Shown here one piece after another: positions 35,558-44,787 of a DNA stretch of 64,000 bases (positions are counted from its first letter, which is position 1; every line of letters begins with the position of its first letter). The notes beneath the pieces were generated by a model that searched no databases, was not told the DNA's origin, and saw only the letters and a program-made list of their open reading frames with translations. This DNA is from Cyanophora paradoxa. Its lineage: Eukaryota > Glaucocystophyceae > Cyanophorales > Cyanophoraceae. The translations under genes were made by a program, and so were the position numbers. Location of the stretch: assembly GCA_004431415.1 (NCBI GenBank), contig QPMI01000017.1, positions 558,001-622,000 on the forward strand. Direction: 5' to 3'.

Positions 35558-37827
35558 CTAGGCCTCGGGCACCTCGAAGATCCGGACGTCGGCGTGGGGG
35601 AGGAGCGCCGCGAGCTCCGCCCCCGCCTCCTCCGCCTGAGGGAGCGAGAAGGCGAGTCGCGCGGAGGGGGCGAGCGGGGGTGCGAGGGGGCCGGGGGCGG
35701 GGCGCGCCTGCGGCGGCTTCCCGCCGAGGACGAGGACCGTCAGCGCGCGCCCGAACTCCGCCCCGGCGAGGCGCCCCAGGGCCCCAAAGGCCGCCCGCGG
35801 CACCGGCCCCCCGTCCACCCAGTGCCGCAGGCACACCCGCTCCAGCCGCTCGCATCCCGCCAGTGCCTGTGGGGGCGTCTCGGTCGGGGGTACAGGCGGG
35901 TCGAAGGGCATAGGGGGTACTTGGGCCTCCTCGAGGGAGAGGGGGGCCGGGACGTTCGTGTGGGTCCAGCTGCGGAGGGCGCTTCGGCCGGCGGCGGCGA
36001 GGGCGGCGGTCTTCCTGTTTCCCACGAAGGCCAAGTCCCCCAGGGAGACCTGCCTGCCCGGCCTCAGAAAGGAAATGTCCCCGCGCCGGCCCGAACCCGC
36101 GCGCGCACGCTAAGGGAGTTGAGGGCGGGCAGGGCGGCGACGGCGGCGGCGAGGGCCTCGAGGAGCCCCGCGGTGGGGCGCAGGATGCCCAGCCCGAGGG
36201 ACGAGAGCCTCGTGAGCCGCGCCAGGTTGGCCACCAGGGGGACCGCCACGGGCACCACCTGCACGCGTACCCCGCTCGCACGCACCCCTCCCCAGGAGGG
36301 GAGGGGGGGAGGCGAGGCGCACCGGGGCGCTGAGGATCTCGAGGGACTCGAGGTTGGTGTACCCCGGGAGGCTGGCGAGGACCTCTGGGCCGAGGACGCC
36401 CTGCAGGCGGAGGGCGCGGAGGGAGGCGCGCAGGGGCCCCTCGGCCGGCAGCGCCGAGATGCGCCCCGTCAGCGTCGGCAGCTGCCCGCTCAGCGTCCTC
36501 ACGGAGAGGTCGGCGAGGGAGGCCAGGCCCGCCAGCGGCTCCAGCGTGCCCGCGAGGGGGTACGTCCCCAGCGCCAGCGTCTGCGCCGGGCCGGGGCGCT
36601 TCAGCAGCGGGGCGGCGCGCCGGCCGGCCCTGAGCGGGCACCTGCAGGCGGGGCAGCGCCGAGGCGACGGCGGCGACGAACTCGGGTTGGAACTCGAGGG
36701 GCGGCAGCCGCAGGCACGTCAGCGCTGCGCGCGGCGGGTCGGCAACGAGGAGACGAGGCGACGAGGGGACAATGGCGACGAGGGGACAAAGGCGACGAGG
36801 GGCCGGCGGGGCGCACACGGGAGGCGGGAGAGCAGGGCGCGCCACTGCTTGAAGACGCCGAAGGCCCCCTCGACGGCGATGCGGGCGTCGAGGGCCACCC
36901 CGGGGAAGCCCGCCGGAGCGTACTCCAGCGTCCGGAGCGCCTTGGAGCCCCGGAGCGCTGCGCTCCGAGGCTTAGGCGCGCTCGCTCGCTGCGGGGGCGG
37001 GAGGCGGACCGCACCGGTCAGGACGCACGCGAGGATCTCGCTCGGCCACGAGACGCTCGGGCCCCGCTGGATCTCTCCCGTCCTCCGGAGGCTCGGCACG
37101 TGCGCGCTCGCGAACTCCACGCTCAGCCTGCGCGCCCCCGCGCGCGCGGGCCCGCAGGCGTCGGACCGGAGGCGCCGGCCGGGACCCGGCGGGGGCGCGG
37201 CGGGGCGGGGCGGGCGCGGCCGCACCGCTCGACGGCGTCGTGCGCGCGGAGGCCCTCGAGCAGGCGCGCGAGGGCCGGCGCCGCGGCCGTCCCCACGAAG
37301 AAGGGACTCGCCGCCTCCACGTCCAGCGCCACGGCCCAGGGCCCCGGCAGCAGCCCGCGCGCCGCCGCCCGCCCCAGCACCTCGAGCTCCGCCGCCTCCG
37401 CCCGCGCCAGCGCCTCGAGCTCCCCCGCCCCCTGAGCCGCCGCCGCGTCCGCCTGCAGCTCCTCGCCGACCAGCGGGTCCAGCACGAAAACGCTGATGTT
37501 GAGGCTGCGGGCGCGTCCTCCTGAATCGGCCCAGCTGACGCCTTTCCTCAGCAGCCTTGCGAAACGGGCGCTGACCGCCCAGAGGCGGGCGCGGCACAGG
37601 GCCTCGCGCATGCCGACGAGTTCGATGACCCTCGCCAGCAGCTCGTCGGGCAGGTCGTCCAGCGCAGCGCCGCGCGCGTTCGGCGAGCCCGCATGCGCCG
37701 CGGCGCTCGCGGATATCGATGCCTGTGCGGCGGCCGCGGCTGGCGCCGAGGCCCGGGCCGGCTCCAACGCGGCCGCAACGGACGCCAGCTCATCTCCCCC
37801 GACTGTGACTGCCTGACCCGGTCGCAT
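35558..37827 (-). CDS. F-box / leucine-rich-repeat protein
   Basis: From the ATG at 37827, about 50 Ala-rich residues precede an F-box: LDDLPDELLARVIELVG, then EALCRARLWAVSARFARLL. Later exons carry irregular LRR-type segments such as ALTCLRLPPLEFQPEFVAA, LRALRLQGVLGPEVLASLPG, NLESLEILSAPV, LTRLSSLGLGILRP and CERLERVCLRHWVDGG. It ends ...ADVRIFEVPEA at 35558. By family, such proteins are substrate receptors of SCF (Skp1-cullin) ubiquitin ligases: the F-box binds Skp1 and the LRRs bind the target. The target is unknown. Introns of the GTACCCC type again interrupt the LRR region. Confidence 0.7.
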
Positions 37828-38377
37828 TGCTACACTTGGCACTGATACGACGTGGCGCTTGGCGCTGCTATACTGCTTTGCAAGGCGCGCGCGCTGCCAA
37901 CGATGTCGCACTCGCCGTGCGCGGTCTTATCGGTCTTATCGGTAGCTCAGCGCGCCGGTAGCTCAACTTCTGGACCCGGCGCACTAGTCGCCTGTACCCC
38001 TTTCGGCCCAAACAGGCAGCGCTGCCCGGCCCCCAGTAGGCGCTCTGAGAGGACGCTGAACACCTAGCGGGGTTGTCGGCAACGTCATTCCGCTTGTCGG
38101 CAACGTCATTCCGCTCGTCTGTCCAGGCTGTCCGTAGCTACAAGTAGAGAGGTGCGGAGCTGCTGGCAGACAACTCGGCGGGCGTGTCGCGGGGCCGCCG
38201 AGACGTCAAGCGGTCCTGTCGTCATGAGCCGCTCGCGCACAAACCAAGCCTCCCCTGCTTGTAGCTAGAGGATAGAGCGCGAGGCGTGCGCGCCGTGGAC
38301 GATCGGAGAGCCATGCCGGCCGCCAAGAGTGCGCTCCGCTGGCGCCTGCTGCATTTCTTCTCTGCCCGCTCACATGC
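37828..38377. other. Divergent upstream region with a 20-bp tandem duplication
   Basis: TTGTCGGCAACGTCATTCCG is present twice in a row (about 38073-38112). From about 38133 the sequence matches the end of the R block upstream of the other two X copies (55760 and 61910). Confidence 0.6.
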
Positions 38378-40129
38378 ATGGGGCCGGGCGGCGCAGCGGG
38401 TCAAGGAGACCTCGAGCAGATGCTGGGCTCGGCGGAGGGATCGGGAAACGCGGAGCGGGAGCAGGCGCGCGCGCTGCTGAAGCTCGGCTCCTTCGGGCGG
38501 GAGCTGGTGCGGCAGTCGAACCTGCGGGCGGCGGAGCGGCTGCGGCTGCTGCAGCTGCAGGAGGAGCTCCACGGGAAGAAGCCGGCCTCGGGCAGCCTCT
38601 CCCGCGGCCGCGGCGTCGCTGCGCTCTTCCAGGGCGGCGGCGGGGCCTCCTCCTCCTCCAAGGCCGGCCCGGGCTCCCGCGCCGCCGCCCCCCGCTCCTC
38701 CAGCGTCGCCCAGCGCGCCTCGAAGCGCGTCCTCGTCGAGAAGCAGTCGGCGGCGCCGCGGACCGCCGGCGGCGGCGCCGCCTTCAACCGCATCCTCAAC
38801 GAGATCAACACCCTCCTCTGGCCCGCCCCGCCCCGCCCCGCCCCGCCCCCTTCCGGTCCGAGCGGCGGGGGCGGGCGCAGGCAGGCGGACCGGCTGGAGC
38901 AGGCCCACGGGCTCCTCATCCCGGGCGCCTGGACCCAGGGCCGCTTCGCCGACGCCAAGTACGACTTTTACGTGCGCCGTACCCCCCCATCGATTTATCC
39001 CCCCTTTCCCGGCTGACCCCGACCTCCCCGCAGGCCTTCGAGTGTACGCGCCGCGCTCCGCTCCCCGCCGCCCCTCTTCTCCCGCTGCGGGCCCCGACCC
39101 GGGCCCCGCGCGCAGACCTGGAGCGTGTACCCCTGACGATCCAGGTGGGGGGGGCGGAGGGCCCCGTGGAGGTGTACGCGGACGTGGGCAACCTGTACCC
39201 CTCCGACGACCGCTTCATGTGGCACGCGCAGCTCGCCGCCACCGGCGAGTCCCTCGTCGTGCGTACCCCCCTGCTTCCCCCTCCCGTCTTGCCCCTCTTC
39301 GGTCCTGACAAATCGTATCCCCTCCGCTTCGCTCCCCGCAGCTGGACCTGGAGAAGGAACCCGAGATCCCTTCCGCGGTACCCCCGCCCCGCCCGTTCCC
39401 CCCTCCATGGGGGCTTACCGCTCGGGGCAGGGCTGGGTGTTCGTGTCGGCGCGGCCGGCGGGGCGGTCGGCGGGCCCGTACGCGATCCGGGTCTCGTGCA
39501 AGCAGCACAGGAAGCTGGGGCACGAGGCCCCCGCCCAGGGCCGCGTCAACGGCACCGGCTTCGTCCACTGCAAGTACCAGGCCCGCCCTCCCGCCCCCCC
39601 CCCCCCCTCCCCCCCCCCCGCCCCGCCCCGCCCCCCTCCTTCTGCCCTGACAACGCGGCCTCTGCCATCTCGTCCCAGGTGCCCGCGGGGCACAACTACG
39701 TGGCGGTGCAGATGACCCTCGTGCGCGGCTCCGCCGAGCTCGTCGCCTCCACCACCGACGAGTTCCCCACCCGCGGCCCGCCCGCCCGCCCCCGCCCCCG
39801 CCCCCCGCCTCCTCCGCCCCCAGCTCTCCTCTGACGAGGACGAGACCGCGCGCAGCCAAGCCGCAGTACAAGGGGAGCCGCGTGGGGCAGGACACGGTGG
39901 TCGTCGAGGTGGACGACCCAAATCTGAAGACCAACGGTCCGCGCTCCCGCTCGCACCGCTTGGCCGGCCCCGCCTGACGCTCCTCCTCCTCCGCTGCGCC
40001 CTCAGACTGGGTGTACGTTGGGGTGGGCGGGTGCAACGAGGAGGCGCGCTACGTCCTCCGCGCCTCGAGCGAGCGCCGCGAGCGCCTCCGCCGCCCCGCC
40101 GCGCCTCCACCTCCCCGGCCCCCGCCGGC

Positions 40130-40160
<31 letters not shown>

Positions 40161-41970
40161 TGCAGCCGCCGCCGCTGCCGCCGCCTCGCCGGGCGCCAAG
40201 CCCGGCACGCCGCTCCCCGAGGCCGCCGGTGCGCGCTGCGAGGCTTCCGCTCCTTTCTCGCACGCCCCGGCCCCGTCAGCCGCAGGGATGCAGCGGACGG
40301 CCTCGAGCGGCGGCCCCCGCGCGGGGGAGCAGCAGCACGGTGCGCCGCCCCTTCTCTCCCCTCGTCCCCCGCGCCGACGCCGCCCCGCGGCGCCGCAGGG
40401 GCGACTCGGTGCTCCCGCCCTTCGCCCGCCTCCGCTGGCACGTCCCGGGGCGCCCCGGGCGCGCCCACCGCCGCCCCGGCTCCCGCGCCGGCGCGGGGGC
40501 CCCCGGGGAGGGCGGGCGTGAGGGCGGGGCGGAGGAGGCGCCGGAGCTCGAGAGGGCGGACCGGGCGCGCCACCTCGCCCGGCGCTACGCCGGCGTGGGC
40601 GAGGCCGCCGGGCCCGGGCCCGCCCCGGGCGGCAGCCCGCGGGCCCCTCGCCGCCCCGGCGAGCTCGTCCCCGCCCCGCTCCCCGAGCCCCCGCCCGCCC
40701 ACCGCCGCCGCCGCCGCCTCCCCCGCCTCGGCCTCGGCGTCGGCCTCGGCCCCGCCCCGCCGGAGTCGCCGCCGGGGTCGCCGGGGCCGGACTACACGCG
40801 GGCGGCGTTCGAGGGCCCGGGGCGGGGCCGCCTGCCCGGCGTCGTCCTCCCGGCGGACTTCGTGCACGGCGCGTGGGGCGACGCCGCCGAGTGGGACCCC
40901 GCCGCCGCCCTCCTCCGCGCCCTCGCCGCCTCGGGCTCCCTCCCCGCCCTCTCCCCCGCCCCCGCCTGGCCCCCCGACATCAGCCCCGTCTACCGCGCCC
41001 GGCCCCTCTCCCGCGGCCCGTACCCCCGCCCCGCCGCCCCGGGGGTCCTCGAGGACGCCGCCGGCCTCCACCCCGTCGTCCTCCTCAGGCCCGCCCTTCC
41101 GCCGCCGCCCCTTACCGTAGTACCCCCCTCCCCTTCTGCATCTCACCGCGTACCCCCACCCCGCAGGTCCTCCTCCCCGGCGAGCCTGATCGCGAACTTC
41201 GCCCCCCCGGAGGGCGGGCCGGCGCTCCCCGCGGAGTGGCTGGCGCAGTGGGGCCAGCTGGGGTCACGTTCCCCTACCCCGCCCAGCCCGGGCCCGGGCG
41301 CCCTCGACGAGTCCCGCGCCGCGGGGCCGGAGGGGCGGAGGAGGAGGCGGCCCCGGCCTCGCCCCCCGGCGGGCCTGGCGCGGCTGCACGGCCTCCCCGC
41401 GGAGGAGGAGCCGCCCGAGACGCCCCCGGGGCGGGAGGGGACGCCGGGGCGCACCAGCAGCGCTCGCCGCTGCCGCCGCCGATGATGGCCGTCCTCGAGG
41501 ACCGGCGGGGCGGCCACGGGCGCCGCGTCTTCCGCCCCTGGTACGCCCAGCAGGCCTCGCGCGCCCCGCCCGCCAAGCCCCGCGCCGGCGCGGGGGGCGT
41601 GCCGGGCGGGGCGGGAGGGCGCCCGGAGGACGTGCCGCGGGTGCTCCTCAGCAGGCAGGTGGGCAACCAGAGCGTCTCGCGGGCGCAGACGGCGGCCGCC
41701 CTGCGCCGCGCCCGCCCGGCCTCGGGGCCCGGCCTCTCCCTCTCCGCCTCCCTGCCCTCCCTGCCCCACGCCCTGGACCCGCTCGACGGGCCCTCCCTCC
41801 TCGCGCCCCAGGTGCCCCTCGAGCTCACGCCGCCGCCGCGTCGCCGCTCGCAGGATCCTGAGTCCTCCTCCCTTCGCAGGTCAGCCCCTGGCGCCCCCGG
41901 CGCTAGCCGCGCTGAGACTCCTATGCTGAACCTTGCTGGCGTACCTTTAGTTACCGCCCTTCAAGCTTAA
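38378..41970 (+). CDS. Gene X copy A: tandem PPC-like beta-sandwich protein
   Basis: Exon ends are clear from frame and paralogues: exon 1 38378-38971, exon 2 39034-39258, exon 3 39342-39580, exon 4 from about 39679, and an exon from 40006. The N-terminus is a basic/helical region (RLRLLQLQEELHGKK). Three beta-rich segments follow: LTIQVGGAEGPVEVYADVG, GWVFVSARPAGRSAGPYAIRV and DTVVVEVDDPN...DWVYVGVGGCNEEARYVLRA. They resemble bacterial pre-peptidase C-terminal (PPC) folds, which are surface-associated binding modules. That assignment is by pattern only. The last 500 residues are Pro/Arg/Ala-rich with a few ordered patches. In this copy a 4-bp difference puts the upstream ATG (38313) out of frame, so the start is taken at 38378. 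The intron after exon 3 uses GC (GCCCGC) in all three copies. Confidence 0.6.
39937..40005 (+). other. GT-AG intron whose paralogue in X_C is GC-AG
   Basis: Exon ends AAGACCAACG and the next exon is ACTGGGTGTAC. Here the donor is GTCCGC. The same position in copy C (63721) is GCGCGC. Confidence 0.8.
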
Positions 41971-42116
41971 GGCTTCTTAATGTGCTTGTGGTCCTTTTCT
42001 TGAGAGAGTACGGAGGGGCGAACCCGGCGAACCCCCCGTGGTTAGGTCTATTGTTTTTATTCGGCGAAGCCTGGAAAATTAATTGGCTGGAATACGTATA
42101 CCTTGCAATTGTCTGA

Positions 42117-42296
42117 ATTTACCCGCGCTTTAGCGCAGTGGTATGAGGTCGTGCTACGACCTCCCGGATTCCCGGGTTCGGTTCCTGCTGTTTCCGCTAC
42201 GTTGTACTTCGAATCCTTGTGATTCCCGAAACCGTGACTTGTATCCTCGTTGTGTACTACGAGTGGGCACGCCCACCGTAGATCTTTAAAAAAAAA
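42117..42296 (+). mobile_element. tRNA-derived SINE, copy 1
   Basis: 180 bp with RNA polymerase III A box (TAGCGCAGTGG) and B box (GGTTCGGTTCC) in tRNA-like spacing, an unrelated body, and an A9 tail. It is flanked by a 14-bp duplication with one mismatch (42103-42116 and 42297-42310, TTGCAATTG(T/A)CTGA). It presumably depends on a LINE for transposition. Confidence 0.85.
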
Positions 42297-42394
42297 TTGC
42301 AATTGACTGATATCGATCATGATATCGATCATCGTGATCATGATCTGCTCGCGCGGCCAGCACGTGCTCGCGCGGCACGTGCTATTGTTTTTAT

Positions 42395-43051
42395 TCAGCG
42401 TAAAATTAAAGCCTGGAATTTTTTTTTTTTAAGATCTACGGTGGGCGTGCCCACTCGTAGTACACAACGAGGATACAAGTCACGGTATCGGGAATCACAA
42501 GGATTCGAAGTACAACGTAGCGGAAACAGCAGGAACCGAACCCGGGAATCCGGGAGGTCGTAGCACGACCTTATACCAAAGCCTGGAAATTGGCTGGAAT
42601 ACCTTGACTGATCATGATGTCCTCGCGCGGCCCGAGTGCGATCGCGAGTCCGCGACCGATGACTCCGATGACTCCGATCGCGATCGCGAGATCTCCTTTG
42701 CCATGGACTCCCATCATGGGGGCGCCGCCGCGTGCCCGGCCCGCGCACACGCGCGCCCGCGGCCGCGGCCCGGCGCAGGCGCGCGCCAAATGCAACTGCA
42801 GCGCTAGCGCTAGCGCTAGCGCTCGTCCGCGGCGCCGGCGCGCGCAGGCCCGGCCGCGAGCTGGGCGCGCGCATCGCCGGCGCCGGCGAGAGACCGGCAA
42901 AGTCCTCGGGTCCCCACACCTTTTTGGGCCGTCGCGGCGGCGCGCGGAGGGCCTCGCGGACGACCGGGTTGCGCGTCTTTGGCTTGGAAGACGCGTCGGG
43001 AGCGCCGGCGCGGGCGGCCTTGGCGGAAGAGCGGCGGGCGGTCTTGGGCAT
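42395..43051 (-). CDS. Gene P copy A: small basic protein with a SINE-derived tail
   Basis: The conserved part is the first ~60 residues: MPKTARRSSAKAARAG, PKTRNPVVREAL and RRPKKVWGPEDFAGL. They are strongly basic, reminiscent of a chromatin or nucleic-acid-binding protein, but I do not recognise the family. After Ser/Ala repeats (from GCGCTA repeats) the frame enters an Arg/Asp/His-rich stretch (RDRDRSHRSHRSRTRD) and then reads straight through SINE copy 2 to a stop at 42395. In copy B the protein is only 88 residues and ends at the X junction. The tail is therefore probably acquired or untranslated sequence rather than an ancestral domain. Confidence 0.5.
   Translation of the reverse strand: MPKTARRSSAKAARAGAPDASSKPKTRNPVVREALRAPPRRPKKVWGPEDFAGLSPAPAMRAPSSRPGLRAPAPRTSASASASAAVAFGARLRRAAAAGARVRGPGTRRRPHDGSPWQRRSRDRDRSHRSHRSRTRDRTRAARGHHDQSRYSSQFPGFGIRSCYDLPDSRVRFLLFPLRCTSNPCDSRYRDLYPRCVLRVGTPTVDLKKKKFQALILR
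42419..42577 (-). mobile_element. tRNA-derived SINE, copy 2 (inverted, 5'-truncated)
   Basis: Same family on the opposite strand, starting with a T12 run (poly-A of the minus strand). It is missing about the first 20 bases including most of the A box, as expected from incomplete reverse transcription. Flanked by AAAGCCTGGAA at 42408-42418 and 42578-42588. Confidence 0.85.
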
Positions 43052-43735
43052 GATGTAGTCTTCTTGTTGGATCGAGGTGAGAGAATGAAGGCCCCGACGC
43101 CGCGGTTCCTCACAAAAGTGCGCAGGAATCATTTGAATCCGCTTCAAGTGAATCTTCGTGGGGCGTATATGCGGGTACGACGGAGCCTCGGCGCCGCGCG
43201 CGTACCCCCGTCCGTCGCTGACCAACATGCAGCCATCCTCGACCCCTACCACCGGCCGAGGGCGGCGGGGGGGGGGGTACGGCGCTGGAGGCGCCGCCTC
43301 GTATATTATACGTAGGGGGCGGAGCTGGCCGCATCACGGTCGGGCTGTTCGGGTACGATCAAGTCTTACCCCCCTATTGCTGCTAACCGGGATGCAGCCA
43401 TCCTCACCCCCTACCGTAGTACCGCCGCGCCGGCCGAGTTCGAGGGAGGGGGGTACGGCGCCGTGAGGCAGCGGGCGCATAGGGGGTGGGCCTGGCCGCA
43501 TCCTGGTCGCTCGCGATCGAGGCACGCCTCACCTCGGGCTCTCCGCCGGCCCGGCCCGTGCGTATCCGCCCGCAATCGGCGTACCCCCCCACCTTTCATC
43601 CCCGCAGGCGTTGGAGAACGCTCCCTAGGGCAAAGCGAGTGCGTGGGTGTGAACCGTGTGTGTGGGAGGGAGCATGCGCAGATGAAATTGAACTGAATTA
43701 GAAGTCATCGAAACTAGTAACCGATCGATGATCGA

Positions 43736-44384
43736 TTAGATGAAAGGCAAACGGAGACCCAGGTGGATCGCTACAGCTCGTCTGCGAGCCTCCAAGGTCG
43801 CTTGCGCAGGCAGCTGGAGCCCGTAGAAGGCGATGAGCTGCTGCAGCTCGGGCCCGGTGAGGTTGTCGAGGCGTGTGCGATTCGGGACGCGCAGGGCAAG
43901 ATCCGGCAGGAGTCCGTCTGCTCTCGCGATATCGAGGAAGGGAAGGACCTCGCCGTTGCCCTGGCAACAGGACTTTGTCAGTGCGTATGCGACGAGCTCA
44001 GGAACCGCAAAGCGAACCCGCATGCCGTTGTCCACCTTGTTCAGCTGGCAGGGCGAGAGCGTCAGCTCGAGCTACGCTCGGCGGGACGAGTGCGTCGCTG
44101 CTCACCTGCACGGCGATCTCACGCTGCCCCTCCCGGAGCTCCTGGATCGCCAGCTGGATTTGCTGGAGCTGGTTCATGATCTGTTGGTTGCGGGACGCTG
44201 GTAAGCGGATGCGCAAGCCTTCCAGATCTAGCCCGGTAGAGCAAACGAGACGCACTTGCACGTTCGGAGGGAGGGGCGCCATCGCATTCTGAAGAGCACC
44301 GCCAACGGCAGCCACCTGCTGCCCCAGTAAAACCACGGTGTTCCCAAGTTCGTTCACTTGGGCGTTGAACAGGTGTCCTGCCAT
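43736..44384 (-). CDS. Gene Q copy A: coiled-coil protein resembling fungal Mug135-like proteins
   Basis: Two exons, 44384-44106 and 44044-43736, separated by a 61-bp GTGAG...CAG intron, give 195 residues. The N-terminal half is a Gln-rich coiled coil (LGQQVAAVGGALQNA, IMNQLQQIQLAIQELREGQ). The C-terminal half is compact and ends LTGPELQQLIAFYGL...LEARRRAVAIHLGLRLPF. That ending resembles uncharacterised proteins common in basidiomycetes (Mug135-like C-terminal family), as I remember them; a profile search is needed. The protein is intact and unchanged in copy B (60095-60743), so selection or very recent duplication keeps it whole. Confidence 0.6.
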
Positions 44385-44605
44385 GGCCCGAGCCCGGCGC
44401 GCTGGCGGGTTTGGGCTGGAAGACGGCGCCGGCGCGGTTTACTAATGCCAGAACCAGTCTAAATTGTTTAAGCTTAGACTTGCTGAACCACAACCACTCT
44501 GCGACAAACCTGAACCAGCTTTGCACAGGGCCGAGATCGTATGTAGGGCTTTTGTTCTGATGTCCTACTTCTTCGCTGGCGACAAGATTTGCCAATGTCG
44601 GCACC

Positions 44606-44627
44606 CGCCATGAGCGTATCGGCCGTG
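44606..44627. repeat. Left 22-bp target-site duplication of the LINE
   Basis: Begins CGCCATGAGCG and ends GGCCGTG. The same 22 bp are at 54831-54852, and the uninterrupted site is at 60966-60987. Confidence 0.92.
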
Positions 44628-44787
44628 TGTGTGCTCCGGTACCCCGGGCGAGCCCAGAGACCGGTTTAAAGTCGCCCCCCTCGCCCCGACCCCGGTTAGC
44701 CCGGGCCCCTGTGGCCTGAAGCTCACAGGGGGGAGCACCTCCCGACATGCAGGAGGCGGGGAGAGACTATGCGCGTGTGTCTGTCGG

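Larger units (their letters stand above)
42046..42640. repeat. Old tandem duplication, each copy carrying one SINE
   Basis: Blocks TTGTTTTTATTC(G/A)GCG, AAGCCTGGAAA, ATTGGCTGGAATAC and CTCGCGCGGCC occur in the same order at 42051-42360 and 42385-42635. Removing the two SINEs leaves two alignable copies. The region is AT-rich with ATCGATCATGAT palindromes. Confidence 0.65.
38133..44605. repeat. Segmental duplication unit 1 (end of R, X_A, P_A, Q_A)
   Basis: X_A matches 55944-57342 and 62096-64000. P_A (42784-43232) matches 57343-57783. Q_A (43230-44627) matches 59584-60987. Order and strand are the same in every unit, so this is a tandem array. X_A is visibly more diverged than X_B is from X_C. 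Confidence 0.9.
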
